Shown here in pieces: positions 14,001-29,109 of a stretch of DNA of 64,000 bases. The notes below the pieces were generated by a model, which did not search any database, was not told where the DNA came from, and was given only the letters and a program-made list of their open reading frames with translations. Location of the stretch: contig OZ024741.1 of NCBI GenBank assembly GCA_964016885.1, positions 32,567,450 to 32,631,449 on the forward strand, given 5' to 3'. The translations under genes were made by a program, and so were the position numbers. The stretch comes from Eledone cirrhosa (lineage: Eukaryota; Mollusca; Cephalopoda; Octopoda; Eledonidae). Each line of letters opens with the position of its first letter. The stretch's first letter is position 1.

Positions 14001-17000
14001 TGTATAATATTTGTATTTATTCCAGATGTAATAAGCCTACATATCTCAGTTGTTATACAACATGTCTGTATAATATTTGTATTTATTCCAGATGTAATAA
14101 GCCTACATATCTCAGTTGTTATACAACATGGCTGTATAATATTTGTATTTATTCCAGATGTAATATGCTTACATATCACAGTTGTTATACAACATGGCTG
14201 TATAATATTTGTATTTATTCCAGATTTAATAAGCCAACATATCTCAGTTGTTATACAACATGTCTGTATAATATTTGTATTTATTCCAGATGTAATAAGC
14301 CTACATATCTCAGTTGTTATACAACATGGCTGTATAATATTTGTATTTATTCCAGATGTAATATGCCTACATATCTCAGTTGTTATACAACATGGCTGTA
14401 TAATATTTGTATTTATTCCAGATGTAATAAGCCTACATATCTCAGTTGTTATACAACATGGCTGTATAATATTTGTATTTATTCCAGATGTAATAAGCCT
14501 ACATTTCGCAGCTGTTATACAGCATGGCTGTATAATATTTGTATTTATTCCAGATGTAATAAGCCTACATATCTCAGATGTTATACAACATGGCTGTATA
14601 ATATTTGTATTTATTCCAGATGTAATAAGCCTACATTTCGCAGTTGTTATACAGCATGGCTGTATAATATTTGTATTTATTCAAGATGTAATAAGCCTAC
14701 ATATCTCAATTGTCATACAACATGGCTGTATAATATTTGTATTTATTCCAGATGTAATAAGCCTACATATCTCAGATGTTAAACAACATGGCTGTATACT
14801 ATTTGTATTTATTCCAGATGTAATAAGCCTACATATCTCAGATGTTATACGACATGGCTGTATAATATTTGTATTTATTCCAGATGTAATAAGCCTACAT
14901 ATCTCAGATGTTATACAACATGGCTGTATCATATTTGTATTTATTCCAGATGTAATAAGCCTACATATCTCAGTTGTTATACAACATGGCTGTATAATAT
15001 TTGTGTTTATTGCAGATGTAATAAGCCTACATATCTCAGTTGTTATACAACATGGCTGTATAATATTTGTATTTATTCCAGATGTAATAAGCCTACATAT
15101 CTCAGTTGTTATACAACATGGCTGTATAATATTTGTATTTATTCCAGATGTAATAAGCCTACATATCTCAGATGTTATAAAACATGACTGTATACTATTT
15201 GTATTTATTCCAGATGTAATAAGCCTACATATCTCAGATGTTATACAACATGGCTGTATAATATTTGTATTTATTCCAGATGTAATAAGCCTACATATCT
15301 CAGATTTTATACAACATGTCTGTATCATATTTGTATTTATTCCAGATGTAATAAGCCTACATTTCGCAGTTGTTATACAGCATGGGTGTATAATATTTGT
15401 ATTTATTCCAGATGTAATAAGCCTACATATCTCAGTTGTTATACAACATGGATTTATAGTATTTGTATTTATTCCAGATGTAATAAGCCTACATATCTCA
15501 GATGTTATACAACATGGCTGTATAATATTTGTATTTATTCCAGATGTAATAAGCCTACATTTCGCAGTTGTTATACAGCATGGCTGTATAATATTTGTAT
15601 TTATTCCAGATGTAATAAGCCTACATATCTCAGTTGTTATACAACATGGCTGTATAATATTTGTATTTATTCCAGACGTAATAAGCCTACATATCTCAGT
15701 TGTTAAACAACATGGCTGTATAATATTTGTATTTATTCCAGATGTAATAAGCCTACATATCTCAGATGTTATACAACATGGCTGTATAATATTTGTATTT
15801 ATTCCAGATGTAATAAGCCTACATATCTCAGATGTTATACAACATGGCTGTATCATATTTGTATTTATTCCAGATGTAATAAGCCTACATATCTCAGATG
15901 TTATACAACATGGCTGTATAATATTTGTATTTATTCCAGATGTAATAAGCCTACATTTCGCAGTTGTTATACAGCATGGGTGTATAATATTTGTATTTAT
16001 TCCAGATGTAATAAGCCTACATATCTCAGTTGTTATACAACATGGCTTTATAGTATTTGTATTTATTCCAGATGTAATAAGCCTACATATCTCAGATGTT
16101 ATACAACATGGCTTTATAATATTTGTATTTATTCCAGATGTAATAAGCCTACATTTCGCAGTTGTTATACAGCATGGCTGTATAATATTTGTATTTATTC
16201 CAGATGTAATAAGCCTACATATCTCAGTTGTTATACAATATGGCTGTATAATATTTGTATTTAATCCAGACGTAATAAGCCTACATATCTCAGTTGTTAA
16301 ACAACATGGCTGTATAATATTTGTATTTATTCCAGATGTAATAAGCCTACATATCTCAGTTGTTATACAACATGGCTGTATAATATTTGTATTTATTCCA
16401 GATGTAATAAGCCTACATATCTCAGATGTTATACAACATGGATGTATACTATTTGTATTTATTCCAGATGTAATAAGCCTACATATCTCAGTTGTTATAC
16501 GACATGGCTGTATAATATTTGTATTTATTGCATATGTAATAAGCCTACATATCTCAGTTGTTATACAACATGGCTGTATAATATTTGTATTTATTCCAGA
16601 TGTAATAAGCCTACATATCTCAGTTGTTATACAACATGGCTGTATAATATTTGTATTTATTCCAGATGTAATATGCCTACATATCTCAGATGTTATACAA
16701 CATGGCTGTATAATATTTGTATTTATTCCAGCTGTAATAAGCCTACATTTCGCAGTTGTTATACAGCATGGCTGTATAATATTTGTATTTATTCCAGATG
16801 TAATAAGCCTACATATCTCAGATGTTATACAACATGGCTGTATAATATTTGTATTTATTCCAGATGTATTAAGACTACATTTAGCAGTTGTTATACAGCA
16901 TGGCTGTATAATATTTGTATTTATTCCAGATGTAATAAGCCTACATATCTCAGATGTTATAAAACATGGCTGTATAATATTTGTATTTATTCCAGATGTA

Positions 17001-19625
17001 ATAAGCCTACACATCTCAGATGTTATACGACATGGCTGTATAATATTTGTATTTATTCCAGATGTAATAAGCCTACATATCTCAGATGTTATACAACATG
17101 GCTGTATAATATTTGTATTTATTCCAGATGTAATAAGCCTACATATCTCAGATGTTATACAACATGGCTGTATAATATTTGTATTTATTCCAGATGTAAT
17201 AAGCCTACATATCTCAGATGTTATACAACATGGCTGTATAATATTTGTATTTATTCCAGATGTATTAAGACTACATTTAGCAGTTGTTATACAGCATGGC
17301 TGTATAATATTTGTATTTATTCCAGATGTAATAAGCCTACATATCTCAGATGTTATAAAACATGGCTGTATAATATTTGTATTTATTCCAGATGTAATAA
17401 GCCTACACATCTCAGATGTTATACGACATGGCTGTATAATATTTGTATTTATTCCAGATGTAATAAGCCTACATATCTCAGATGTTATACAACATGGCTG
17501 TATAATATTTGTATTTATTCCAGATGTAATAAGCCTACATATCTCAGATGTTATACAACATGGCTGTATAATATTTGTATTTATTCCAGATGTAATAAGC
17601 TTACATATCTCAGTTGTTATACAACATGGCTGTATACTATTTGTATTTATTCGAGATGTAATAAGCCTACATATCTCAGTTGTTATACAACATGGCTGTA
17701 TAATATTTGTATTTATTCCAGACGTAATAAGCCTACATATCTCAGTTGTTATACAACATGGCTGTATAATATTTGTATTTATTCCAGATGTAATAAGCCT
17801 ACATATCTCAGATGTTATACAACATGGCTGTATAATATTTTTATTTATTCCAGATGTAATAACCCTACATTTCCCAGTTGTTATACAGCATGGCTGTATA
17901 ATATTTGTATTTATTCCAGATGTAATAAGCCTACATATCTCAGGTGTTATACAACATGGCTGTATAATATTTGTATTTATTGCAGATGTAATAAGCCTAC
18001 ATATCTCAGATGTTATACAACATGGCTGTACACTATTTGTATTTATTCCAGATTTAATAAGCCTACATATCTCAGATGTTATACAACGTGGCTGTATAAT
18101 ATTTGTATTAATTCCAGATGTAATAAGCCTACATATCTGAGATGTTATACAACATGGCTGTATAATGTTTGTATTTATTCCAGATGTAATAAGCCTACAT
18201 ATCTCAGTTGTTATACAACATGTCTGTATAATATTTGTATTTATTCCAGATGTAATAAGCCTACATATCTCAGTTGTTATACAACATGGCTGTATAATAT
18301 TTGTATTTATTCCAGATGTAATAAGCCTACATATCTCAGTTGTTATACAACATGTCTGTATAATATTTGTATTTATTCCAGATGTAATAAGCCTACATAT
18401 CTCAGTTGTTATACAACATGGCTGTATAATATTTGTATTTATTCCAGATGTAATATGCTTACATATCACAGTTGTTATACAACATGGCTGTATAATATTT
18501 GTATTTATTCCAGATTTAATAAGCCAACATATCTCAGTTGTTATACAACATGTCTGTATAATATTTGTATTTATTCCAGATGTAATAAGCCTACATATCT
18601 CAGTTGTTATACAACATGGCTGTATAATATTTGTATTTATTCCAGATGTAATATGCCTACATATCTCAGTTGTTATACAACATGGCTGTATAATATTTGT
18701 ATTTATTCCAGATGTAATAAGCCTACATATCTCAGTTGTTATACAACATGGCTGTATAATATTTGTATTTATTCCAGATGTAATAAGCCTACATTTCGCA
18801 GCTGTTATACAGCATGGCTGTATAATATTTGTATTTATTCCAGATGTAATAAGCCTACATATCTCAGATGTTATACAACATGGCTGTATAATATTTGTAT
18901 TTATTCCAGATGTAATAAGCCTACATTTCGCAGTTGTTATACAGCATGGCTGTATAATATTTGTATTTATTCAAGATGTAATAAGCCTACATATCTCAAT
19001 TGTCATACAACATGGCTGTATAATATTTGTATTTATTCCAGATGTAATAAGCCTACATATCTCAGATGTTAAACAACATGGCTGTATACTATTTGTATTT
19101 ATTCCAGATGTAATAAGCCTACATATCTCAGATGTTATACGACATGGCTGTATAATATTTGTATTTATTCCAGATGTAATAAGCCTACATATCTCAGATG
19201 TTATACAACATGGCTGTATCATATTTGTATTTATTCCAGATGTAATAAGCCTACATATCTCAGTTGTTATACAACATGGCTGTATAATATTTGTGTTTAT
19301 TGCAGATGTAATAAGCCTACATATCTCAGTTGTTATACAACATGGCTGTATAATATTTGTATTTATTCCAGATGTAATAAGCCTACATATCTCAGTTGTT
19401 ATACAACATGGCTGTATAATATTTGTATTTATTCCAGATGTAATAAGCCTACATATCTCAGATGTTATAAAACATGACTGTATACTATTTGTATTTATTC
19501 CAGATGTAATAAGCCTACATATCTCAGATGTTATACAACATGGCTGTATAATATTTGTATTTATTCCAGATGTAATAAGCCTACATATCTCAGATTTTAT
19601 ACAACATGTCTGTATCATATTTGTA
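11040..19625. repeat. 4,290-bp (65-monomer) tandem block, two copies
   Basis: Copy 1 spans about 11,040-15,330 and copy 2 about 15,331-19,625. Markers 4,290 bp apart include CATGGGTG (11,091 and 15,381), the CTGA variant (13,847 and 18,137), GTAATATGCTTACATATCACAG (near 14,161 and 18,451) and CTCAATTGTCATAC (14,681 and 18,971 as monomer markers). The copies appear nearly identical, implying a recent event or strong gene conversion. Both carry the older 396-bp hexamer pair. Confidence 0.88.
15325..15345. repeat. Recombination junction lacking 991 bp
   Basis: At about 15,335, a monomer of the CATGTCTGTATCATATTTG type is joined directly to a TTCGCAG / CATGGGTG monomer. In the sister block the same two landmarks are separated by an additional 991 bp (15 monomers plus the extra base of the ATTATCAG monomer), seen near 10,035-11,091. 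Marker distances agree: 2,290 bp from 9,400 to 11,690 but 1,299 bp from 14,681 to 15,980. The 18,971-21,258 block again has the longer form (2,287 bp, because of a 3-bp deletion). Confidence 0.8.
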
Positions 19626-19802
19626 TTTATTCCAGATGTCATAAGCCTACATATCTCAGTTGTTATACAACATGGCTGTATAATATTTGTATTTATTGCA
19701 CATGTAATAAGCCTACATATCTCAGTTGTTATACAACATGGCTGTATAATATTTGTATTTATTCCAGATGTAATAAGCCTACATATCTCAGTTGTTATAC
19801 AA

Positions 19803-19869
19803 CATGGCTGTATAATATTTGTATTTATTCCAGATGTAATAAGCCTACATATTATCAGTTTTTATACAA
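19803..19869. repeat. 67-bp variant monomer, copy 3
   Basis: Same haplotype, 9,571 bp after copy 2 (145 x 66 + 1). The copy expected in the intervening block, near 15.3 kb, is missing because of the 991-bp deletion there. Confidence 0.92.
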
Positions 19870-20054
19870 CATGGCTGTATAATATTTGTAATTCTTCCAG
19901 ATGTAATAAGCCTACATATCTCAGTTGTTATTCAACATGGCTGTATAATATTTGTATTTATTCCAGATGTAATAAGCCTACATATCTCAGTTGTTATACA
20001 ACATGGCTGTATAATATTTGTATTTATTCCAGATGTAATAAGCCTACATATCTC

Positions 20055-20075
20055 AGATGTTATACATGGCTGTAT
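20055..20075. repeat. Monomer junction with a 3-bp deletion
   Basis: The junction reads GATGTTATACATGGCTG where neighbours read GATGTTATACAACATGGCTG. Three bases are missing, so the reading frames persist but the left arm of the dyad is disrupted. It is the only deletion I could place in the array, and it occurs once. Confidence 0.85.
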
Positions 20076-23000
20076 AATATTTGTATTTATTCCAGATGTA
20101 ATAAGCCTACATTTCGCAGTTGTTATACAGCATGGCTGTATAATATTTGTATTTATTCCAGATGTAATAAGCCTACATATCTCAGATGTTATACAACATG
20201 GCTGTATAATATTTGTATTTATTCCAGATGTATTAAGACTACATTTCGCAGTTGTTATACAGCATGGCTGTATAATATTTGTATTTATTCCAGATGTAAT
20301 AAGCCTACATATCTCAGATGTTATACAACATGGCTGTATAATATTTGTATTTATTCCAGATGTAATAAGCCTACATATCTCAGATGTTATACGACATGGC
20401 TGTATAATATTTGTACTTATTCCAGATGTAATAAGCCTACATATCTCAGATGTTATACAACATGTCTGTATAATATTTGTATTTATCCCAGATGTAATAA
20501 GCCTACATATCTCAGATGTTATACAACATGGCTGTATAATATTTGTATTTATTCCAGATGTAATAAGCCTACATATCTCAGATGTTATACAACATGGCTG
20601 TATAATATTTGTATTTATTCCAGATTTAATAAGCCTACATTTCGCAGTTGTTATACAGCATGGGTGTATAATATTTGTATTTATTCCAGATGTAATAAGC
20701 CTACATATCTCAGTTGTTATACAACATGGATTTATAGTATTTGTATTTATTCCAGATGTAATAAGCCTACATATCTCAGATGTTATACAACATGGCTGTA
20801 TAATATTTGTATTTATTCCAGATGTAATAAGCCTACATTTCGCAGTTGTTATACAGCATGGCTGTATAATATTTGTATTTATTCCAGATGTAATAAGCCT
20901 ACATATCTCAGTTGTTATACAACATGGCTGTATAATATTTGTATTTATTCCAGACGTAATAAGCCTACATATCTCAGTTGTTAAACAACATGGCTGTATA
21001 ATATTTGTATTTATTCCAGATGTAATAAGCCTACATATCTCAGATGTTATACAACATGGCTGTATAATATTTGTATTTATTCCAGATGTAATAAGCCTAC
21101 ATATCTCAGATGTTATACAACATGGCTGTATCATATTTGTATTTATTCCAGATGTAATAAGCCTACATATCTCAGATGTTATACAACATGGCTGTATAAT
21201 ATTTGTATTTATTCCAGATGTAATAAGCCTACATATCGCAGTTGTTATACAGCATGGGTGTATAATATTTGTATTTATTCCAGATGTAATAAGCCTACAT
21301 ATCTCAGTTGTTATACAACATGGCTTTATAGTATTTGTATTTATTCCAGATGTAATAAGCCTACATATCTCAGATGTTATACAACATGGCTTTATAATAT
21401 TTGTATTTATTCCAGATGTAATAAGCCTACATTTCGCAGTTGTTATACAGCATGGCTGTATAATATTTGTATTTATTCCAGATGTAATAAGCCTACATAT
21501 CTCAGTTGTTATACAATATGGCTGTATAATATTTGTATTTATTCCAGACGTAATAAGCCTACATATCTCAGTTGTTAAACAACATGGCTGTATAATATTT
21601 GTATTTATTCCAGATGTAATAAGCCTACATATCTCAGATGTTATACAACATGGCTGTATCATATTTGTATTTATTCCAGATGTAATAAGCCTACATATCT
21701 CAGATGTTATACAACATGGCTGTATAATATTTGTATTTATTCCAGATGTAATAAGCCTACGTATCTCAGTTTTTATACAACATGGCTGTATAATATTTGT
21801 AATTATTCCAGATGTAATAAGCCTACATATCTCAGTTGTTATACAACATGGCTGTATAATATTTGTATTTATTCCAGATGTAATAAGCCTACATATCTCA
21901 GATGTTATACAACATGGCTGTATAATATTTGTATTTATTCCAGATGTAATAAGCCTACATTTCGCAGTTGTTATACAGCATGGCTGTATAATATTTGTAT
22001 TTATTCCAGATGTAATAAGCCTACATATCTCAGATGTTATACAACATGGCTGTATAATATTTGTATTTATTCCAGATGTATTAAGACTACATTTTGCAGT
22101 TGTTATACAGCATGGCTGTATAATGTTTGTATTTATTCCAGATGTAATAAGCCTACGTATCTCAGTTTTTATACAACATGGCTGTATAATATTTGTAATT
22201 ATTCCAGATGTAATAAGCCTACATATCTCAGTTGTTATACAACATGGCTGTATAATATTTGTATTTATTCCAGATGTAATAAGCCTACATATCTCAGATG
22301 TTATACAACATGGCTGTATAATATTTGTATTTATTGCAGATGTAATAAGCCTACATATCTCAGATGTTATACAACATGGCTGTACACTATTTGTATTTAT
22401 TCCAGATGTAATAAGCCTACATATCTCAGATGTTATACAACGTGGCTGTATAATATTTGTATTAATTCCAGATGTAATAAGCCTACATATCTGAGATGTT
22501 ATACAACATGGCTGTATAATGTTTGTATTTATTCCAGATGTAATAAGCCTACATATCTCAGTTTTTATACAACATGGCTGTATAATATTTGTATTTATTG
22601 CAGATGTAATAAGCCTACATATCTCAGTTGTTATACAACATGGCTGTATAATATTTGTATTTATTGCACATGTAATAAGCCTACATATCTCAGTTGTTAT
22701 ACAACATGGCTGTATAATATTTGTATTTATTCCAGATGTAGTAAGCCTACATATCTCAGATGTTATACAACATGGCTGTATAATATTTGTATTTATTCCA
22801 GATGTAATAAGACTACATATCTCAGATGTTATACAACATGGCTGTATAATATTTGTATTTATTCCAGATGTAATAAGCCTACATATCTCAGTTGTTATAC
22901 AACATGTCTCTATAATATTTGTATTTATTCCAGATGTTATAAGCCTACATATCTCAGTTGTTATACAACATGGCTGTATAATATTTGTATTTATTCCAGA

Positions 23001-24486
23001 TGTAATAAGCCTACATATCTCAGATGTTATACAACATGTCTGTATAATATTTGTATTTATTCCAGATGTAATAAGCCTACATATCTCAGTTGTTATACAA
23101 CATGGCTGTATAATATTTGTATTTATTCCGGATGTAATATGCTTACATATCACTGTTGTTATACAACATGGCTGTATAATATTTGTATTTATTCCAGATT
23201 TAATAAGCCAACATATCTCAGTTGTTATACAACATGTCTGTATAATATTTGTATTTATTCCAGATGTAATAAGCCTACATATCTCAGTTGTTATACAACA
23301 TGGCTGTATAATATTTGTATTTATTCCAGATGTAATATGCCTACATATCTCAGTTGTTATACAACATGGCTGTATAATATTTGTATTTATTCCAGATGTA
23401 ATAAGCCTACATATCTCAGTTGTTATACAACATGGCTGTATAATATTTGTATTTATTCCAGATGTAATAAGCCTACATTTAGCAGCTGTTATACAGCATG
23501 GCTGTATAATATTTGTATTTATTCCAGATGTAATAAGCCTACATATCTCAGATGTTATACAACATGGCTGTATAATATTTGTATTTATTCCAGATGTAAT
23601 AAGCCTACATTTCGCAGTTGTTATACAGCATGGCCTTATAATATTTGTATTTATTCAAGATGTAATAAGCCTACATATCTCAATTGTCATACAACATGGC
23701 TGTATAATATTTGTATTTATTCCAGATGTAATAAGCCTACATATCTCAGATGTTATACAACATGGCTGTATACTATTTGTATTTATTCCAGATGTAATAA
23801 GCCTACATATCTCAGATGTTATACGACATGGCTGTATAATATTTGTATTTATTCCAGATGTAATAAGCCTACATATCTCAGATGTTATACAACATGGCTG
23901 TATCATATTTGTATTTATTCCAGATGTAATAAGCCTACATATCTCAGTTGTTATACAACATGGCTGTATAATATTTGTGTTTATTGCAGATGTAATAAGC
24001 CTACATATCTCAGTTGTTATACAACATGGCTGTATAATATTTGTATTTATTCCAGATGTAATAAGCCTACATATCTCAGTTGTTATACAACATGGCTGTA
24101 TAATATTTGTATTTATTCCAGATGTAATAAGCCTACATATCTCAGATGTTATAAAACATGGCTGTATACTATTTGTATTTATTCCAGATGTAATAAGCCT
24201 ACATATCTCAGATGTTATACAACATGGCTGTATAATATTTGTATTTATTCCAGATGTAATAAGCCTACATATCTCAGATTTTATACAACATGTCTGTATC
24301 ATATTTGTATTTATTCCAGATGTCATAAGCCTACATATCTCAGTTGTTATACAACATGGCTGTATAATATTTGTATTTATTGCACATGTAATAAGCCTAC
24401 ATATCTCAGTTGTTATACAACATGGCTGTATAATATTTGTATTTATTCCAGATGTAATAAGCCTACATATCTCAGTTGTTATACAA

Positions 24487-24553
24487 CATGGCTGTATAAT
24501 ATTTGTATTTATTCCAGATGTAATAAGCCTACATATTATCAGTTTTTATACAA
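24487..24553. repeat. 67-bp variant monomer, copy 4
   Basis: Same haplotype, 4,684 bp after copy 3. This is 71 x 66 - 2, explained by +1 from the monomer itself and -3 from the deletion near 20,064. Confidence 0.92.
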
Positions 24554-25543
24554 CATGGCTGTATAATATTTGTAATTCTTCCAGATGTAATAAGCCTACA
24601 TATCTCAGTTGTTATTCAACATGGCTGTATAATATTTGTATTTATTCCAGATGTAATAAGCCTACATATCTCAGTTGTTATACAACATGGCTGTATAATA
24701 TTTGTATTTATTCCAGATGTAATAAGCCTACATATCTCAGATGTTATACAACATGGCTGTATAATATTTGTATTTATTCCAGATGTAATAAGCCTACATT
24801 TCGCAGTTGTTATACAGCATGGCTGTATAATATTTGTATTTATTCCAGATGTAATAAGCCTACATATCTCAGATGTTATACAACATGGCTGTATAATATT
24901 TGTATTTATTCCAGATGTATTAAGACTACATTTCGCAGTTGTTATACAGCATGGCTGTATAATATTTGTATTTATTCCAGATGTAATAAGCCTACATATC
25001 TCAGATGTTATACAACATGGCTGTATCATATTTGTGTTTATTGCAGATGTAATAAGCCTACATATCTCAGTTGTTATACAACATGGCTGTATAATATTTG
25101 TATTTATTCCAGATGTAATAAGCCTACATATCTCAGTTGTTATACAACATGGCTGTATAATATTTGTATTTATTCCAGATGTAATAAGCCTACATATCTC
25201 AGATGTTATAAAACATGGCTGTATACTATTTGTATTTATTCCAGATGTAATAAGCCTACATATCTCAGATGTTATACAACATGGCTGTATAATATTTGTA
25301 TTTATTCCAGATGTAATAAGCCTACATATCTCAGATTTTATACAACATGTCTGTATCATATTTGTATTTATTCCAGATGTCATAAGCCTACATATCTCAG
25401 TTGTTATACAACATGGCTGTATAATATTTGTATTTATTGCACATGTAATAAGCCTACATATCTCAGTTGTTATACAACATGGCTGTATAATATTTGTATT
25501 TATTCCAGATGTAATAAGCCTACATATCTCAGTTGTTATACAA

Positions 25544-25610
25544 CATGGCTGTATAATATTTGTATTTATTCCAGATGTAATAAGCCTACATATTATCAGT
25601 TTTTATACAA
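25544..25610. repeat. 67-bp variant monomer, copy 5
   Basis: Same haplotype, 1,057 bp after copy 4 (16 x 66 + 1), made by the local 1,057-bp duplication. Confidence 0.92.
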
Positions 25611-28600
25611 CATGGCTGTATAATATTTGTAATTCTTCCAGATGTAATAAGCCTACATATCTCAGTTGTTATTCAACATGGCTGTATAATATTTGTATTT
25701 ATTCCAGATGTAATAAGCCTACATATCTCAGTTGTTATACAACATGGCTGTATAATATTTGTATTTATTCCAGATGTAATAAGCCTACATATCTCAGATG
25801 TTATACAACATGGCTGTATAATATTTGTATTTATTCCAGATGTAATAAGCCTACATTTCGCAGTTGTTATACAGCATGGCTGTATAATATTTGTATTTAT
25901 TCCAGATGTAATAAGCCTACATATCTCAGATGTTATACAACATGGCTGTATAATATTTGTATTTATTCCAGATGTATTAAGACTACATTTCGCAGTTGTT
26001 ATACAGCATGGCTGTATAATATTTGTATTTATTCCAGATGTAATAAGCCTACATATCTCAGATGTTATACAACATGGCTGTATAATATTTGTATTTATTC
26101 CAGATGTAATAAGCCTACATATCTCAGATGTTATACGACATGGCTGTATAATATTTGTACTTATTCCAGATGTAATAAGCCTACATATCTCAGATGTTAT
26201 ACAACATGTCTGTATAATATTTGTATTTATTCCAGATGTAATAAGCCTACATATCTCAGATGTTATACAACATGGCTGTATAATATTTGTATTTATTCCA
26301 GATGTAATAAGCCTACATATCTCAGATGTTATACAACATGGCTGTATAATATTTGTATTTATTCCAGATGTAATAAGCCTACATTTCGCAGTTGTTATAC
26401 AGCATGGGTGTATAATATTTGTATTTATTCCAGATGTAATAAGCCTACATATCTCAGTTGTTATACAACATGGATTTATAGTATTTGTATTTATTCCAGA
26501 TGTAATAAGCCTACATATCTCAGATGTTATACAACATGGCTGTATACTATTTGTATTTATTCCAGATGTAATAAGCCTACATTTCGCAGTTGTTATACAG
26601 CATGGCTGTATAATATTTGTATTTATTCCAGATGTAATAAGCCTACATATCTCAGTTGTTATACAACATGGCTGTATAATATTTGTATTTATTCCAGACG
26701 TAATAAGCCTACATATCTCAGTTGTTAAACAACATGGCTGTATAATATTTGTATTTATTCCAGATGTAATAAGCCTACATATCTCAGATGTTATACAACA
26801 TGGCTGTATAATATTTGTATTTATTCCAGATGTAATAAGCCTACATATCTCAGATGTTATACAACATGGCTGTATCATATTTGTATTTATTCCAGATGTA
26901 ATAAGCCTACATATCTCAGATGTTATACAACATGGCTGTATAATATTTGTATTTATTCCAGATGTAATAAGCCTACATTTCGCAGTTGTTATACAGCATG
27001 GGTGTATAATATTTGTATTAATTCCAGATGTAATAAGCCTACATATCTGAGATGTTATACAACATGGCTGTATAATGTTTGTATTTATTCCAGATGTAAT
27101 AAGCCTACATATCTCAGTTTTTATACAACATGGCTGTATAATATTTGTATTTATTGCAGATGTAATAAGCCTACATATCTCAGTTGTTATACAACATGGC
27201 TGTATAATATTTGTATTTATTGCACATGTAATAAGCCTACATATCTCAGTTGTTATACAACATGGCTGTATAATATTTGTATTTATTCCAGATGTAGTAA
27301 GCCTACATATCTCAGATGTTATACAACATGGCTGTATAATATTTGTATTTATTCCAGATGTAATAAGACTACATATCTCAGATGTTATACAACATGGCTG
27401 TATAATATTTGTATTTATTCCAGATGTAATAAGCCTACATATCTCAGTTGTTATACAACATGTCTGTATAATATTTGTATTTATTCCAGATGTTATAAGC
27501 CTACATATCTCAGTTGTTATACAACATGGCTGTATAATATTTGTATTTATTCCAGATGTAATAAGCCTACATATCTCAGATGTTATACAACATGTCTGTA
27601 TAATATTTGTATTTATTCCAGATGTAATAAGCCTACATATCTCAGTTGTTATACAACATGGCTGTATAATATTTGTATTTATTCCGGATGTAATATGCTT
27701 ACATATCACAGTTGTTATACAACATGGCTGTATAATATTTGTATTTATTCCAGATTTAATAAGCCAACATATCTCAGTTGTTATACAACATGTCTGTATA
27801 ATATTTGTATTTATTCCAGATGTAATAAGCCTACATATCTCAGTTGTTATACAACATGGCTGTATAATATTTGTATTTATTCCAGATGTAATATGCCTAC
27901 ATATCTCAGTTGTTATACAACATGGCTGTATAATATTTGTATTTATTCCAGATGTAATAAGCCTACATATCTCAGTTGTTATACAACATGGCTGTATAAT
28001 ATTTGTATTTATTCCAGATGTAATAAGCCTACATTTAGCAGCTGTTATACAGCATGGCTGTATAATATTTGTATTTATTCCAGATGTAATAAGCCTACAT
28101 ATCTCAGATGTTATACAACATGGCTGTATAATATTTGTATTTATTCCAGATGTAATAAGCCTACATTTCGCAGTTGTTATACAGCATGGCCTTATAATAT
28201 TTGTATTTATTCAAGATGTAATAAGCCTACATATCTCAATTGTCATACAACATGGCTGTATAATATTTGTATTTATTCCAGATGTAATAAGCCTACATAT
28301 CTCAGATGTTATACAACATGGCTGTATACTATTTGTATTTATTCCAGATGTAATAAGCCTACATATCTCAGATGTTATACGACATGGCTGTATAATATTT
28401 GTATTTATTCCAGATGTAATAAGCCTACATATCTCAGATGTTATACAACATGGCTGTATCATATTTGTATTTATTCCAGATGTAATAAGCCTACATATCT
28501 CAGTTGTTATACAACATGGCTGTATAATATTTGTGTTTATTGCAGATGTAATAAGCCTACATATCTCAGTTGTTATACAACATGGCTGTATAATATTTGT

Positions 28601-29042
28601 ATTTATTCCAGATGTAATAAGCCTACATATCTCAGTTGTTATACAACATGGCTGTATAATATTTGTATTTATTCCAGATGTAATAAGCCTACATATCTCA
28701 GATGTTATAAAACATGGCTGTATACTATTTGTATTTATTCCAGATGTAATAAGCCTACATATCTCAGATGTTATACAACATGGCTGTATAATATTTGTAT
28801 TTATTCCAGATGTAATAAGCCTACATATCTCAGATTTTATACAACATGTCTGTATCATATTTGTATTTATTCCAGATGTCATAAGCCTACATATCTCAGT
28901 TGTTATACAACATGGCTGTATAATATTTGTATTTATTGCACATGTAATAAGCCTACATATCTCAGTTGTTATACAACATGGCTGTATAATATTTGTATTT
29001 ATTCCAGATGTAATAAGCCTACATATCTCAGTTGTTATACAA

Positions 29043-29109
29043 CATGGCTGTATAATATTTGTATTTATTCCAGATGTAATAAGCCTACATATTATCAGTT
29101 TTTATACAA
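29043..29109. repeat. 67-bp variant monomer, copy 6
   Basis: Same haplotype, 4,556 bp after copy 4, as expected for the 4,556-bp block duplication. Confidence 0.92.

Larger units (their letters stand above)
23970..26083. repeat. 1,057-bp tandem duplication (16 monomers + 1)
   Basis: Copies lie at about 23,970-25,026 and 25,027-26,083. GTGTTTATTGCAG occurs at 23,977 and 25,034, GATTTTATACAACATG at 24,277 and 25,334, and ATTATCAG at 24,535 and 25,592. The pair is present again at about 28,526-30,639, so it arose before the 4,556-bp duplication. Confidence 0.85.

Noticed and set aside
10361..14179. Long minus-strand open frame of 1,272 codons (CRLITSGINTN repeats)
   Set aside because: Antisense translation of the same satellite; its ends follow indel or variant monomers, not gene signals.
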